Source of the DNA: an uncultured Alphaproteobacteria bacterium
GTDB lineage: Bacteria > Pseudomonadota > Alphaproteobacteria > Caulobacterales > Caulobacteraceae
Assembly (NCBI GenBank): GCA_937920085.1
Contig: CALETE010000005.1
Coordinates: 1 to 16,823 of the forward strand
Direction of reading: 5' to 3'
DNA length: 16,823 bases
The position numbers were made by a program, and so were the translations under genes. Each line of letters starts with the position of its first letter. Position 1 is the stretch's first letter. Below, in pieces: positions 1-6,880 of the stretch. Under the pieces are notes generated by a model that saw only the letters and a program-made list of their open reading frames with translations, was not told the origin of the DNA and made no database searches.

Positions 1-153
1 ATGGATGAGCCGGAACTGAAGATCATCGACGTCTTCATCTGCAAGCTCCGCAAGAAGCTGGCTGCCGCTGCCGAAGGCCGCCATCACATCGAAACCGTGT
101 GGGGCCGCGGCTATGTTCTGCGCGATCCTATGGAAAACCAAGTGGCCGCCTGA
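1..153 (+). CDS. ctrA: Cell-cycle response regulator CtrA, C-terminal fragment
   Basis: This is the last 50 codons of an OmpR-type response regulator, open at the left window edge. The visible part is the end of the winged-helix DNA-binding domain: the recognition-helix segment DVFICKLRKKL at residues 10-20 of the fragment, then the wing strand ETVWGRGYVLRD. The run beginning MDEPELKIID and ending GRGYVLRD matches what I know of CtrA in Caulobacterales closely enough to name it. CtrA is the master DNA-binding regulator of replication and polar development in these bacteria. The first ATG in the window is an internal Met, not the start. The receiver domain lies outside the window. A strong intrinsic terminator follows 30 bp after the stop, so transcription of ctrA most likely ends here and does not enter the Rieske gene. 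Confidence 0.93.
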   Translation: MDEPELKIIDVFICKLRKKLAAAAEGRHHIETVWGRGYVLRDPMENQVAA

Positions 154-182
154 ACAGGCCCCACGGTTCACTGACCTTTCAG

Positions 183-215
183 ACGCCCGCCGGAAACGGC
201 GGGCGTTTTGCTTTG
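183..215 (+). terminator. Rho-independent terminator after ctrA
   Basis: A perfect 10-bp stem, ACGCCCGCCG (183-192) with CGGCGGGCGT (197-206), is closed by a GAAA tetraloop and followed by the tail TTTTGCTTT. It sits 30 bp after the ctrA stop in the correct orientation. Confidence 0.93.
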
Positions 216-264
216 GCCGGGACTAGGCTATCTCTGGCGCGTCAGGAAACACAGATCGCCGTCA

Positions 265-290
265 CTTTCCACATGCTGAAAGCGACACCC
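265..290 (+). promoter_or_regulatory. Candidate operator/promoter element upstream of the Rieske gene
   Basis: The dyad CTTTC-N8-GAAAG spans 265-282. Its right arm lies inside TGAAAGCGACACCC (277-290), which matches TGAAAGCCACCCCC upstream of the fecI-type gene (2131-2144) at 12 of 14 positions. It ends 32 nt before the Rieske start, suitable for a promoter -35 element or an operator. No convincing -10 box is visible. The functional assignment is inference. Confidence 0.35.
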
Positions 291-322
291 TATCGGTTGT
301 CTCAAGATAAGGCCGCAATGAC

Positions 323-1483
323 ATGAAATCAGACGTTCAAATCGAAGTCCTGCGCGAACTGATGGACCAACTCGATCGTGGTGTGAACGCTGATGCTGGA
401 GGCGTTAGGGCCTTTCCTGCCGATACCTATACCAGCCGCGACATCGCAAAGCAGGAGTGGGATATCTTGTTTCGCCGACACCCACAGATGATCGGCATGA
501 GCGGCGACCTGCCCGAGCCAGGAAGCTTTATCACAAGCAACGACTTAGGCATTCCGATCCTGGCAACCCGAGATAAGGCTGGGAAATTCAGAGCGTTTTT
601 GAATTCCTGCCGGCATCGGGGCCCGATGGTGGAATCCGCGCGGCGCGGAAAGAAATCGCTCTTTTCGTGTCCATTCCATGCCTGGACTTACGACTCCTCA
701 GGTGAGCTTGCGGCGGTCCCGATGGAAGATCACTTCGGTAAGATCGACAAGACGTGCCTCGGATTACGGGAACTGCCCGCAGAGGAACACCTGGGATTTC
801 TGATCGTCCACCCCGATCCTGATGGCAAGATAGACCTCGGGGATATGTTCCAGGGGCTCGAGTCTGATTTTAGCGCCTGGGGCTGGGATAGGTACGTCCT
901 GGGGCTAGAACAGACCCTGGACATGAAGCTTAACTGGAAGCTGGCAACAGATACCTTTGGTGAGACTTACCATTTCAAGAGACTTCACAAGGACACCCTG
1001 GCCAACAACTTCCATGGCGATGTCCTGTCGTATCGCGCCTATCAGCGGAACCACAGAATGGTGCTCTGCCTAAAGGCCATAGATGACCTGCGTGGCAGGC
1101 CAGAGTCAGAATGGCGGATCCAGGCGGGCGGATTTCCGGTCTATTTCCTATTTCCCAACGTCGTCATCAATGTGGGAGACCACCGCATTGCCGTGGTGAG
1201 AGTTTACCCCGACCCGGAAAATCCAGGTCGCTCGATCTCACAGGTCAGCTATTATTTCGACAAGCAGGTGCTGGCTGAAAATCCGGAAATGGCCCTAATG
1301 TTCTCTGAGGGCTTCACCAATATTGTCGCTGCGGAAGATTACGCGACGGCGGAAACGACGCAGACGGCCCTTGAATCCGGCCTCGTCGACACCGTCATAT
1401 TCGGACGCAATGAGCCGCCGCTGCATCATTACCACAATACCTTCCGAAAGGCCCTGGGCCTGGAGCCAATCGGATTTCTCTGA
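323..1483 (+). CDS. Rieske [2Fe-2S] aromatic ring-hydroxylating oxygenase, alpha subunit
   Basis: This is a 386-residue terminal oxygenase of the Rieske non-heme iron family, which uses O2 and electrons from a partner reductase to hydroxylate or demethylate aromatic and similar substrates. The Rieske cluster ligands are visible as C96-x-H98-x17-C116-x2-H119 (CRHRG ... CPFHAW). The mononuclear iron site is E214-x2-H217-x4-H222 in GETYHFKRLH, with a probable third ligand D339 in AAEDYATAE. E214 takes the place of the bridging Asp of naphthalene dioxygenase. The length is usual for alpha subunits. The ATG at 323 follows a weak AAGG Shine-Dalgarno. No beta subunit, ferredoxin or reductase gene is in the window, so the protein is probably a homomeric oxygenase served by a reductase encoded elsewhere. 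The substrate cannot be told from the sequence. The next gene is convergent, 41 bp away. Confidence 0.9.
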   Translation: MKSDVQIEVLRELMDQLDRGVNADAGGVRAFPADTYTSRDIAKQEWDILFRRHPQMIGMSGDLPEPGSFITSNDLGIPILATRDKAGKFRAFLNSCRHRGPMVESARRGKKSLFSCPFHAWTYDSSGELAAVPMEDHFGKIDKTCLGLRELPAEEHLGFLIVHPDPDGKIDLGDMFQGLESDFSAWGWDRYVLGLEQTLDMKLNWKLATDTFGETYHFKRLHKDTLANNFHGDVLSYRAYQRNHRMVLCLKAIDDLRGRPESEWRIQAGGFPVYFLFPNVVINVGDHRIAVVRVYPDPENPGRSISQVSYYFDKQVLAENPEMALMFSEGFTNIVAAEDYATAETTQTALESGLVDTVIFGRNEPPLHHYHNTFRKALGLEPIGFL

Positions 1484-1524
1484 GGGCAAGACAGACCCCC
1501 GATGTGGACGTTTCAATTGGAGGC

Positions 1525-2037
1525 TTAAGGCGCCCAGCCAGCTAGCCAGTCGGCCAAGCCTTGCGGTGTCATGTGTCGCGCATCGGACAATTGCGACATT
1601 TGGGCAGCGTTCAAAAGCTGATCTGTCTTAGGATCAATAACCATTAGGGCCGGCACGCCTTCTAGCCGCTTGGTAATCCCGTAATGTGCAGGCACCTGGA
1701 GGTTTTTGTCGAACCGGCCAATATCGACGCTGACCACAATGAAATTGCGGTCGATGAAGGCCTTAAGCTCAGGTAATTCCATCGTTCCTGCAAGAATACG
1801 ACAGTCAGGACACCAGTTACCGCCCATATCCACGATGAGCCGTTTGTGCTGAGCCTTCGCCTTGGCCTTGGCTGAGGCGACAGCCTTGTCGGCGTCTGCA
1901 GCTTCATCATAGGGATAGGGCAAGGGCGTCTTCAATTGAGCGAAGGACGCAATGCTGACCTTTGGCGCAGGCTTCGCGAACACAGGAGAGCAGACCGCAA
2001 GGACGGCGACGAGCGCTAGAGCAGTGGATTTCATCAT
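1525..2037 (-). CDS. Periplasmic thioredoxin-family protein
   Basis: This 170-residue protein begins with a Sec signal peptide: MMKS, a hydrophobic core ALALVAVLAV, and probable cleavage after VFA near residue 21. The mature part is a thioredoxin fold. The redox motif W75-C76-P-D-C79 follows strand LIVDMGGN, and the cis-proline loop is EGVPAL with P129. The WCPDC active site and the insert between it and the cis-Pro resemble small secreted thioredoxin/TlpA-like proteins that reduce or handle disulfides in the periplasm; the partner is unknown. It is transcribed toward the Rieske gene and divergently from the fecI-type gene, sharing a 215-bp upstream region with it. Two ATGs at 2037 and 2034 could each be the start. 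No strong Shine-Dalgarno is seen. Confidence 0.85.
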   Translation of the reverse strand: MMKSTALALVAVLAVCSPVFAKPAPKVSIASFAQLKTPLPYPYDEAADADKAVASAKAKAKAQHKRLIVDMGGNWCPDCRILAGTMELPELKAFIDRNFIVVSVDIGRFDKNLQVPAHYGITKRLEGVPALMVIDPKTDQLLNAAQMSQLSDARHMTPQGLADWLAGWAP

Positions 2038-2116
2038 GAATGAGCAGCCTAAAGCGAGTTTTGTGGATTTTCATAGGCTAAGTCTGCCCTGCCAAATAGA
2101 TCAAATTTCTCATCAA

Positions 2117-2144
2117 GCTTTCAGTGGACATGAAAGCCACCCCC
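2117..2144. promoter_or_regulatory. Candidate operator between thioredoxin and fecI-type genes
   Basis: A perfect 7-bp inverted repeat, GCTTTCA-N7-TGAAAGC, spans 2117-2137, and the right arm continues as TGAAAGCCACCCCC to 2144. This is nearly the same as the element upstream of the Rieske gene. It lies in the divergent region, 108 bp before the sigma-factor start and 79 bp before the thioredoxin start, so it could act on both. An AT-rich CTATAAAT follows at 2157-2164. Which protein binds is not known. Confidence 0.35.
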
Positions 2145-2241
2145 GAACTGACCCGCCTATAAATGAGATTTCGCCTTGAACTCAACGGGACCAAGGCTAA
2201 GCATCGTGACCATCGGCGCACCGAATGACGGGGCTGCTGGT

Positions 2242-2246
2242 GGAGG
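2242..2246 (+). promoter_or_regulatory. Ribosome binding site deciding the TTG start of the sigma gene
   Basis: GGAGG lies 6 nt before the TTG at 2253. It fixes this rare start codon for the ECF sigma gene. Confidence 0.8.
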
Positions 2247-2252
2247 ACTTCG

Positions 2253-2795
2253 TTGACCGACGCGGCGTCGCAACATCCGGGAAAAACCAACGCCTTGGTG
2301 GAAGCCTATTTCGCCAAGCGGGGAAACCTTGTGCTCTTTCTGTCAGCGCGAACGGGATCACACGCCACCGCCGAAGATCTGGTGCAGGAACTTTATCTCA
2401 AGGTCGCAGGCCTTGATCCTGCCATAGAGACCTCATCCCCCAACGCCCTGCTCTATCGCATGGCTATCAACCTTGCCCACGACTCTGCCCGAAGCCAGCG
2501 ACGATCTGAAGTCCGAGATACAGCATGGCGTAACGATGTCAGGGTCGAACTTGCTGGGGAAGACATAGCCGACGAACCCAGCGCGGAGCGGGTCGTTATT
2601 TCCCGGGAACGTTTGGCGCAACTGATCGCCGCAATCGCGGCTTTGCCCCCCCAGCGTCAGAAGGCGTTCAAGCTTTACAAACTGCAGGGCATGACTCAGG
2701 CCGAGGCCGCGAGGGTTATGGGTATTTCCGTAAAGGCGATCGAAGGCCATATCAGTGCGGCCCTCAAGGTCCTTGTGACGAAGGTCGACCCATGA
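2253..2795 (+). CDS. FecI-type ECF sigma factor
   Basis: This is a 180-residue extracytoplasmic-function sigma factor. Region 2 covers about residues 13-85 (LVEAYFAKRGNLVLFL ... AEDLVQELYLKV ... NALLYRMAINLAHD). Region 4 covers about 125-175, with the helix-turn-helix MTQAEAARVMGISVKAIEGH. The SARSQRR segment ending region 2, together with fecR and a receptor immediately downstream, places it in the FecI group, which directs transcription of TonB-receptor genes on a signal from the cell surface. The start is TTG at 2253, supported by GGAGG at 2242-2246 with 6-nt spacing; there is no competing ATG. The stop overlaps the next small ORF as ATGA. Confidence 0.92.
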   Translation: MTDAASQHPGKTNALVEAYFAKRGNLVLFLSARTGSHATAEDLVQELYLKVAGLDPAIETSSPNALLYRMAINLAHDSARSQRRSEVRDTAWRNDVRVELAGEDIADEPSAERVVISRERLAQLIAAIAALPPQRQKAFKLYKLQGMTQAEAARVMGISVKAIEGHISAALKVLVTKVDP

Positions 2796-2896
2796 GTGGA
2801 CGCTTTTTTCATGCCGCGCATAGGGTTAGGGCCAGGCTGCGGAGTCTAAACACAAAGCTCCTTGCACGTCTGCAAGATGGGCAGGTGGATTCATGA
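2792..2896 (+). CDS. 34-residue basic ORF bridging fecI and fecR
   Basis: An open frame of 34 codons begins at an ATG overlapping the sigma-factor stop (ATGA, 2792-2795) and ends at a TGA overlapping the fecR-type start (ATGA, 2893-2896). It thus fills the whole fecI-fecR gap with translational-coupling overlaps at both ends. The peptide starts MSGRFFHAAHRVRARLRS and has six Arg and one Lys against two Asp, so it is strongly basic and could form an amphipathic helix. No homolog is recognised. It may be a real small protein, or a leader frame that keeps ribosomes moving from fecI into fecR. A T6 run lies at its fifth and sixth codons. Codon quality is not decisive at this length. Confidence 0.4.
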   Translation: MSGRFFHAAHRVRARLRSLNTKLLARLQDGQVDS

Positions 2897-3873
2897 GCGT
2901 TTATCTCGTTCATAACGCCGAAACGACGCAGGATCAGGCAATCGCTTGGGCCCTTCGTCTGCAGGGCGAGACCATGTCCATTGAGGATGGACTGGAATTT
3001 GATGCGTGGCTGGAAGCGAGCCCCGCAAACCCTGAGGCCTTGGCGCAGATCCTGTCGGTTCTCGAAACCTATAAGGCGGCGGGCCTAGATGTCCTGGAAG
3101 GCCTTAAGCAGTCTGAACAGGTCGCGGCCCGGCGATTGGCTAAAGGGCGATGGTCCTTCGGTGCGGGCCTTGGGGTCTTGGCTGCAGCGACGGCCTTAGC
3201 GTTTGTGGTCATCAGCCAAGGCTCTTTGATCGCTCAAACCTCGAACTTCGCCACGAAAAATGGCGAGCATAGGTCGGTGAAGCTGGCCGATGGTTCGACG
3301 ATTGATATGAATTCTGAAACCGGCATGGCTGTCAGGCTTGCCCCCCATGAGCGTCATGTGACCATGGGCCAGGGCGAAGCCATTTTTGATGTGGCTCACG
3401 ACCAAGCTCGACCGTTTGAAATCGAAGCGGGCGGGCACATCGTGCACGTGCTCGGCACACAGTTTGATGTTCGCAATCGCCCTGATGGGTTCTCGGTTAT
3501 CGTATCTCGCGGCGTCGTCCAGGTGCGGGGGAACGGACCAACTGTCATCCTGCGCAAGGGTGAGCGCCTGGATTTTGCGCCTGGCGAGGCCAGCAAGGTA
3601 AGCACCACGAACCCTGCCGATGCCTTGGGTTGGCGCACAGGTCATCTGATCTTTCGTGATCAGCCACTCTCCAGGGTGGTTGCAGACTTAAATCGTCAAT
3701 TTCCTGAGCAAATTCGAATTGATGATGAGCGATTGGCTCAAGAGAAAATCTCAGGTGTGCTGGTTTTGGACAATCAAAACCTCGTCCTTGAGCGTCTAGC
3801 CTTGATGCTGCCTCTCAAGACGGTAAGGTCTGACCAAGGGGTCGTTCTTCAGTCGAAGTCGTCGCCCTTCTAG
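2893..3873 (+). CDS. FecR-type transmembrane sigma regulator
   Basis: This 326-residue protein has the full FecR layout. A cytoplasmic N-terminal region (about 10-65, with AIAWALRLQ and EFDAWLEASPANPEAL) binds the sigma factor. One membrane span covers about 87-108 (WSFGAGLGVLAAATALAFVV). A periplasmic FecR domain follows at about 120-215 (HRSVKLADGSTIDMNSET, GEAIFDVAHD, VLGTQFDVR). A C-terminal STN-like/DUF4974 part covers about 250-320 (FRDQPLSRVVADLNRQF). In this family FecR carries the signal from the ligand-loaded receptor across the inner membrane and releases or activates FecI. It lies between its sigma factor and its probable partner receptor, which starts within 100 bp. The start is ATG at 2893 with GGTGG before it. 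The TAG stop is in frame with the receptor coding sequence. Confidence 0.93.
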   Translation: MSVYLVHNAETTQDQAIAWALRLQGETMSIEDGLEFDAWLEASPANPEALAQILSVLETYKAAGLDVLEGLKQSEQVAARRLAKGRWSFGAGLGVLAAATALAFVVISQGSLIAQTSNFATKNGEHRSVKLADGSTIDMNSETGMAVRLAPHERHVTMGQGEAIFDVAHDQARPFEIEAGGHIVHVLGTQFDVRNRPDGFSVIVSRGVVQVRGNGPTVILRKGERLDFAPGEASKVSTTNPADALGWRTGHLIFRDQPLSRVVADLNRQFPEQIRIDDERLAQEKISGVLVLDNQNLVLERLALMLPLKTVRSDQGVVLQSKSSPF

Positions 3874-3888
3874 GGGGACGAAGCGATC
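3872..3888 (+). promoter_or_regulatory. Shine-Dalgarno followed by an ATC candidate start codon
   Basis: The sequence AGGGGGACGAAGCGATC puts AGGGGG (3872-3877) 8 nt before an in-frame ATC at 3886. No ATG, GTG or TTG occurs in the receptor frame between the fecR stop and 3970. The signal peptide of the receptor is encoded just after this site. Confidence 0.45.
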
Positions 3889-6285
3889 AGTAGGGTCAGA
3901 CGACGCATTCCGATATGGGTCGGGCTGGTCGCCGTTGCGAGTTTTGCATCGCCGGCGGACGGCCGTGCTATGGGTCGGCTTGACCTAAACATTGCCCCCA
4001 AATCCTACAGCGAAGCACTGATCGATTTGGCCGTTCAGGCCAATATCTCCATGCTTGGGGTGAGTGCCTGCCAGGGAGCCACCCGATCTGGCCTTTCAGG
4101 ATCCTATACCCTCAATGAAGCTCTAGAACGGCTGCTGAATGGCGCGTCATGCACATGGCGCCTGGCTGGCCGGGACGCCGTCCAAATCAGCCCCAAACCC
4201 TCGCCTTCCAAGATCGTTTCGCCTGTCGTCAAAGGCACCAGTGGCACCGCTCAGGTCGACGAACTTCTGGTGACGGCGACAAAGCGTGTGCAGCGGGTCG
4301 ACCGTCTAGCAACCGCGATCAGTGTTATTCCTGGGTCACAGCTACGTGCCACAGGTACGATCGACCCCCTGGAGACCACAGGCCAACTGGCGGGTGTGCA
4401 AACGACAAATCTGGGTCCCGGACGAGATAAACTCTTGCTGCGTGGCTTGTCCGATGGTGCCTTTACCGGACGCTCGCGGTCGACGGTCGGCACTTATCTG
4501 GACGACACGCCGATCAATTATAACGCTCCTGACCCGGATCTCCGACTGGTGGATGTCACGCGGGTTGAAGTGGTGCGGGGGCCGCAGGGCGCGCTCTATG
4601 GATCGGGAAGCCTGAGCGGGGTCTATCGGATCGTTACTGAGACGCCGAAGCTGGATGAAGTGTCTGGCCGGCTAGGTGTCAGCTATGGCGTGACGAAAGG
4701 CGGGTCCCCAAGCTCGGCGATCGAAGGCGTCGCCAATTTGCCGATACTCGAAAATCAAGCTGCCCTGCGTCTGGCTGGCTACCACGAGGTTCAGGGCGGT
4801 TATCTCGACAATGCCAGACTGGGAAGGTCCAATGTCGACCAGACAACCCGTAACGGGGGGCGATTGTCCCTGAGCTACCAGCCCAACCAAGTCTGGAGGT
4901 TTGCCCTGACCTCGACAGTGCAGCACCTCAAGACCGATGACACCCAATATACAACCCCAAGTCAGGCGCCTGTTAGGACCAGTGGCGTCGCAGAAGCGCA
5001 CGACAACGACATTGCACTCATCAATGGATCTATCCGAGGTGACTTCAATTGGGGCGAGCTGACCTCGACCACCGGATATGTGCGGCATGCCTATTCGAGC
5101 ATCTATGATGCGACCCCTGTGGCAGGGATTTATACCCTGAATAACTCATCTCTCGGGGTGTATTACGAACTGACGCGGACCCGGATGTTGGTACAGGACT
5201 TGGTCTTCGCCTCGCCAGGTGGACGCCGGTTTGGATGGCTAGTCGGACTCTACGGTGCCGACATGCACGAGTCCTCACCCTCTCATCTGGACGCAGGGCC
5301 GAACCTTAGGCGGCTGAATGTGGTCTACGAGGAAACCCGCTACGACAAGATTCAGGAATTTGCGGGTTATGGCGAGGCAACCTATGCCCTTACCCCCAAC
5401 TGGACTTTGGCTGCCGGTGCCCGCCTCTTCCAAACCAAGGTCCAGACAAATTCTGACGTTACGTCAGAGAGGTTTTCGCCCCGGTCCCTGCACAGAACGG
5501 CGAAATATTCGGGCGTTTCGCCCAAGGTCTCTCTTCAGTATGAACCGTCCTCAGATGCCTTACTCTACGGGGTCATCTCCCAGGGTTTTCGGGCCGGCGG
5601 CATAAATTCAGGTGGCGCGCGCCCTCTCGCAGCGAACAGAGAAACCTATGCACCCGACCGGCTGAAGAATTACGAGCTGGGACTGAAGCTGAAATCGAAG
5701 GATCACCGCATGGATTTGCGAGCCGCCCTGTTTCAGGACATTTGGACAAATATCCAGACAGATCAGTTTAGGCCCTCTGGTATTCCCTACACAACCAATG
5801 TGGGAGATGCGGCTACTACAGGTCTGGAGATCGAGTGGTCCTATGCCTGGGACGCCGGGCTAACCCTTGAGGCCAATGGCCTACATGCAAGGTCAAGGAC
5901 AACCCATGCTAATCCAGATTATGCGCCTAAATTGACCCAGAGCCTGCCGGGCGTACCACAGGACGCACTCAGCCTCATCGCGAGCTATCACAGGCCGATA
6001 TTGCGAAATGCTGAACTCAATCTGATCGGCGAGATCAGTTATATCGGCAAATCCAGAGTCACCTTTGATCCTGTGAGTGCACCAACCATGGGAGGTTATT
6101 CCCGGGCCAAGCTGATTGCCGAACTGAGCACCTCTCGGTGGAATGCACAGGTCTATATCACCAACCCAACCAATGAAGCCGGCGACACCTTTGCCTTCGG
6201 AAATCCATTCAGTTTCAGCCAGGGTCAACAGGCTACGCCTATGAGACCTCGCACCATTGGGGTTTCAGTCTCATCCAATTTTTAA
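3886..6285 (+). CDS. TonB-dependent outer-membrane receptor with N-terminal STN signalling domain
   Basis: This is a FecA-like receptor and transducer for a siderophore or other scarce ligand. The first canonical start is ATG 3970 (771 residues), but the frame is open back to the fecR stop and encodes a signal peptide: basic RVRRR, a hydrophobic IPIWVGLVAVASFA, then SPADGRA. I therefore place the start at ATC 3886 (799 residues); CTG 3925 is a weaker alternative. In 799-numbering the STN domain covers about 29-100 (LDLNIAPKSYSEALIDLA), a TonB-box-like VDELLVTAT is near 124, the plug about 126-254 (LLLRGLSDG, VEVVRGPQGALYGSGS), and the barrel runs to a terminal Phe (SVSSNF), as outer-membrane proteins require. 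The barrel looks complete. The STN domain and the upstream fecI/fecR genes indicate surface signalling. The ligand cannot be read from the sequence. Confidence 0.88.
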   Translation: MSRVRRRIPIWVGLVAVASFASPADGRAMGRLDLNIAPKSYSEALIDLAVQANISMLGVSACQGATRSGLSGSYTLNEALERLLNGASCTWRLAGRDAVQISPKPSPSKIVSPVVKGTSGTAQVDELLVTATKRVQRVDRLATAISVIPGSQLRATGTIDPLETTGQLAGVQTTNLGPGRDKLLLRGLSDGAFTGRSRSTVGTYLDDTPINYNAPDPDLRLVDVTRVEVVRGPQGALYGSGSLSGVYRIVTETPKLDEVSGRLGVSYGVTKGGSPSSAIEGVANLPILENQAALRLAGYHEVQGGYLDNARLGRSNVDQTTRNGGRLSLSYQPNQVWRFALTSTVQHLKTDDTQYTTPSQAPVRTSGVAEAHDNDIALINGSIRGDFNWGELTSTTGYVRHAYSSIYDATPVAGIYTLNNSSLGVYYELTRTRMLVQDLVFASPGGRRFGWLVGLYGADMHESSPSHLDAGPNLRRLNVVYEETRYDKIQEFAGYGEATYALTPNWTLAAGARLFQTKVQTNSDVTSERFSPRSLHRTAKYSGVSPKVSLQYEPSSDALLYGVISQGFRAGGINSGGARPLAANRETYAPDRLKNYELGLKLKSKDHRMDLRAALFQDIWTNIQTDQFRPSGIPYTTNVGDAATTGLEIEWSYAWDAGLTLEANGLHARSRTTHANPDYAPKLTQSLPGVPQDALSLIASYHRPILRNAELNLIGEISYIGKSRVTFDPVSAPTMGGYSRAKLIAELSTSRWNAQVYITNPTNEAGDTFAFGNPFSFSQGQQATPMRPRTIGVSVSSNF

Positions 6286-6661
6286 AATACTTCAGACTGC
6301 ATATAGGGGTCGCCTAAATCAGCGCCGTCTCAGCATTGACGGCAGCTATCTGGAGAGGCTGAACGTCGTGACAGCCAGCTTAAGTCAGCTCGATCGCACT
6401 CGTAATTGGGACGCGAACGCCCCTAAGCTGAAGGCGGCCCTGATCGTGTAGAGCGGTCAGGGCCGTTCTGCACCTCTTCGAGAGGTTAAGGCCCCGGCTC
6501 GCGTCTATTAGACCCTTGCAAAAACCCCCCTTTTGTGTGATGACACTTATGTAACCGGAGATCTCCAGTCTCTGCACGAAACCGGCCCAGGATCGCCTCT
6601 CACTAGCGGTGGTCCTGGGCTGTGTCGTATCTGAAGGGTCACGCATCGTCGGGAGGCCGCT
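6286..6661. other. Gene-poor stretch with three hairpins
   Basis: No convincing gene is seen on either strand. It holds three inverted repeats: GCCGTC-N8-GACGGC (6324-6343); CGGCCCTGA-N13-TCAGGGCCG (6435-6465); and CCTCT-TCG-AGAGG (6473-6485). None has a T-run, so none is a standard terminator, although the second is strong enough to protect or end the receptor transcript. GACCCTTGCAAAAACCCCCC at 6511-6530 looks like an insertion-sequence end but stands alone. From about 6545 a plus-strand frame reads protein-like (KPAQDRLSLAVVLGC, then VVSEGSR) and may be a frameshifted upstream part of the next ORF. Confidence 0.5.
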
Positions 6662-6880
6662 ATCACCGCCAAAGACTTCGCGGACCTGGCCATAGCCGAA
6701 GACCCCTTCGCCCCCTGCCTTTGGATTCCTAGCGAATGGTGGGGTCAGTTCCTGGCCGAAACCGACCGTAAACCCAATGCGATCGGTGCAGTGATTTATC
6801 GGAATAAGACCGTCCGAGACGGTGGGCCTGGAACAGATTTCCAAACGGGTAGCGATCAGGGCGGATATCGCCGACGCTAG
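6662..6880 (+). CDS. Possible 72-residue protein or gene relic with no canonical start
   Basis: A plus-strand frame open from 6635 to the TAG at 6878-6880 reads protein-like: TAKDFADLAIAEDPFAPCLW, then IPSEWWGQFLAE and RKPNAIGAVIYRNKTV. Its first half has GC-rich third positions. There is no ATG, GTG or TTG, but GGGAGG (6651-6656) stands 5 nt before an ATC at 6662. It is either a small gene starting at ATC or the 3' remnant of a frameshifted gene. I recognise no family. Its stop shares the palindrome CTAG with the stop of the convergent gene. A longer minus-strand frame over the same bases looks like a shadow. Confidence 0.3.
   Translation: MTAKDFADLAIAEDPFAPCLWIPSEWWGQFLAETDRKPNAIGAVIYRNKTVRDGGPGTDFQTGSDQGGYRRR

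Noticed and set aside
3915..3983. ATG at 3915 as the missing start of the receptor
   Set aside because: It is out of frame with the receptor and meets a stop after 22 codons.
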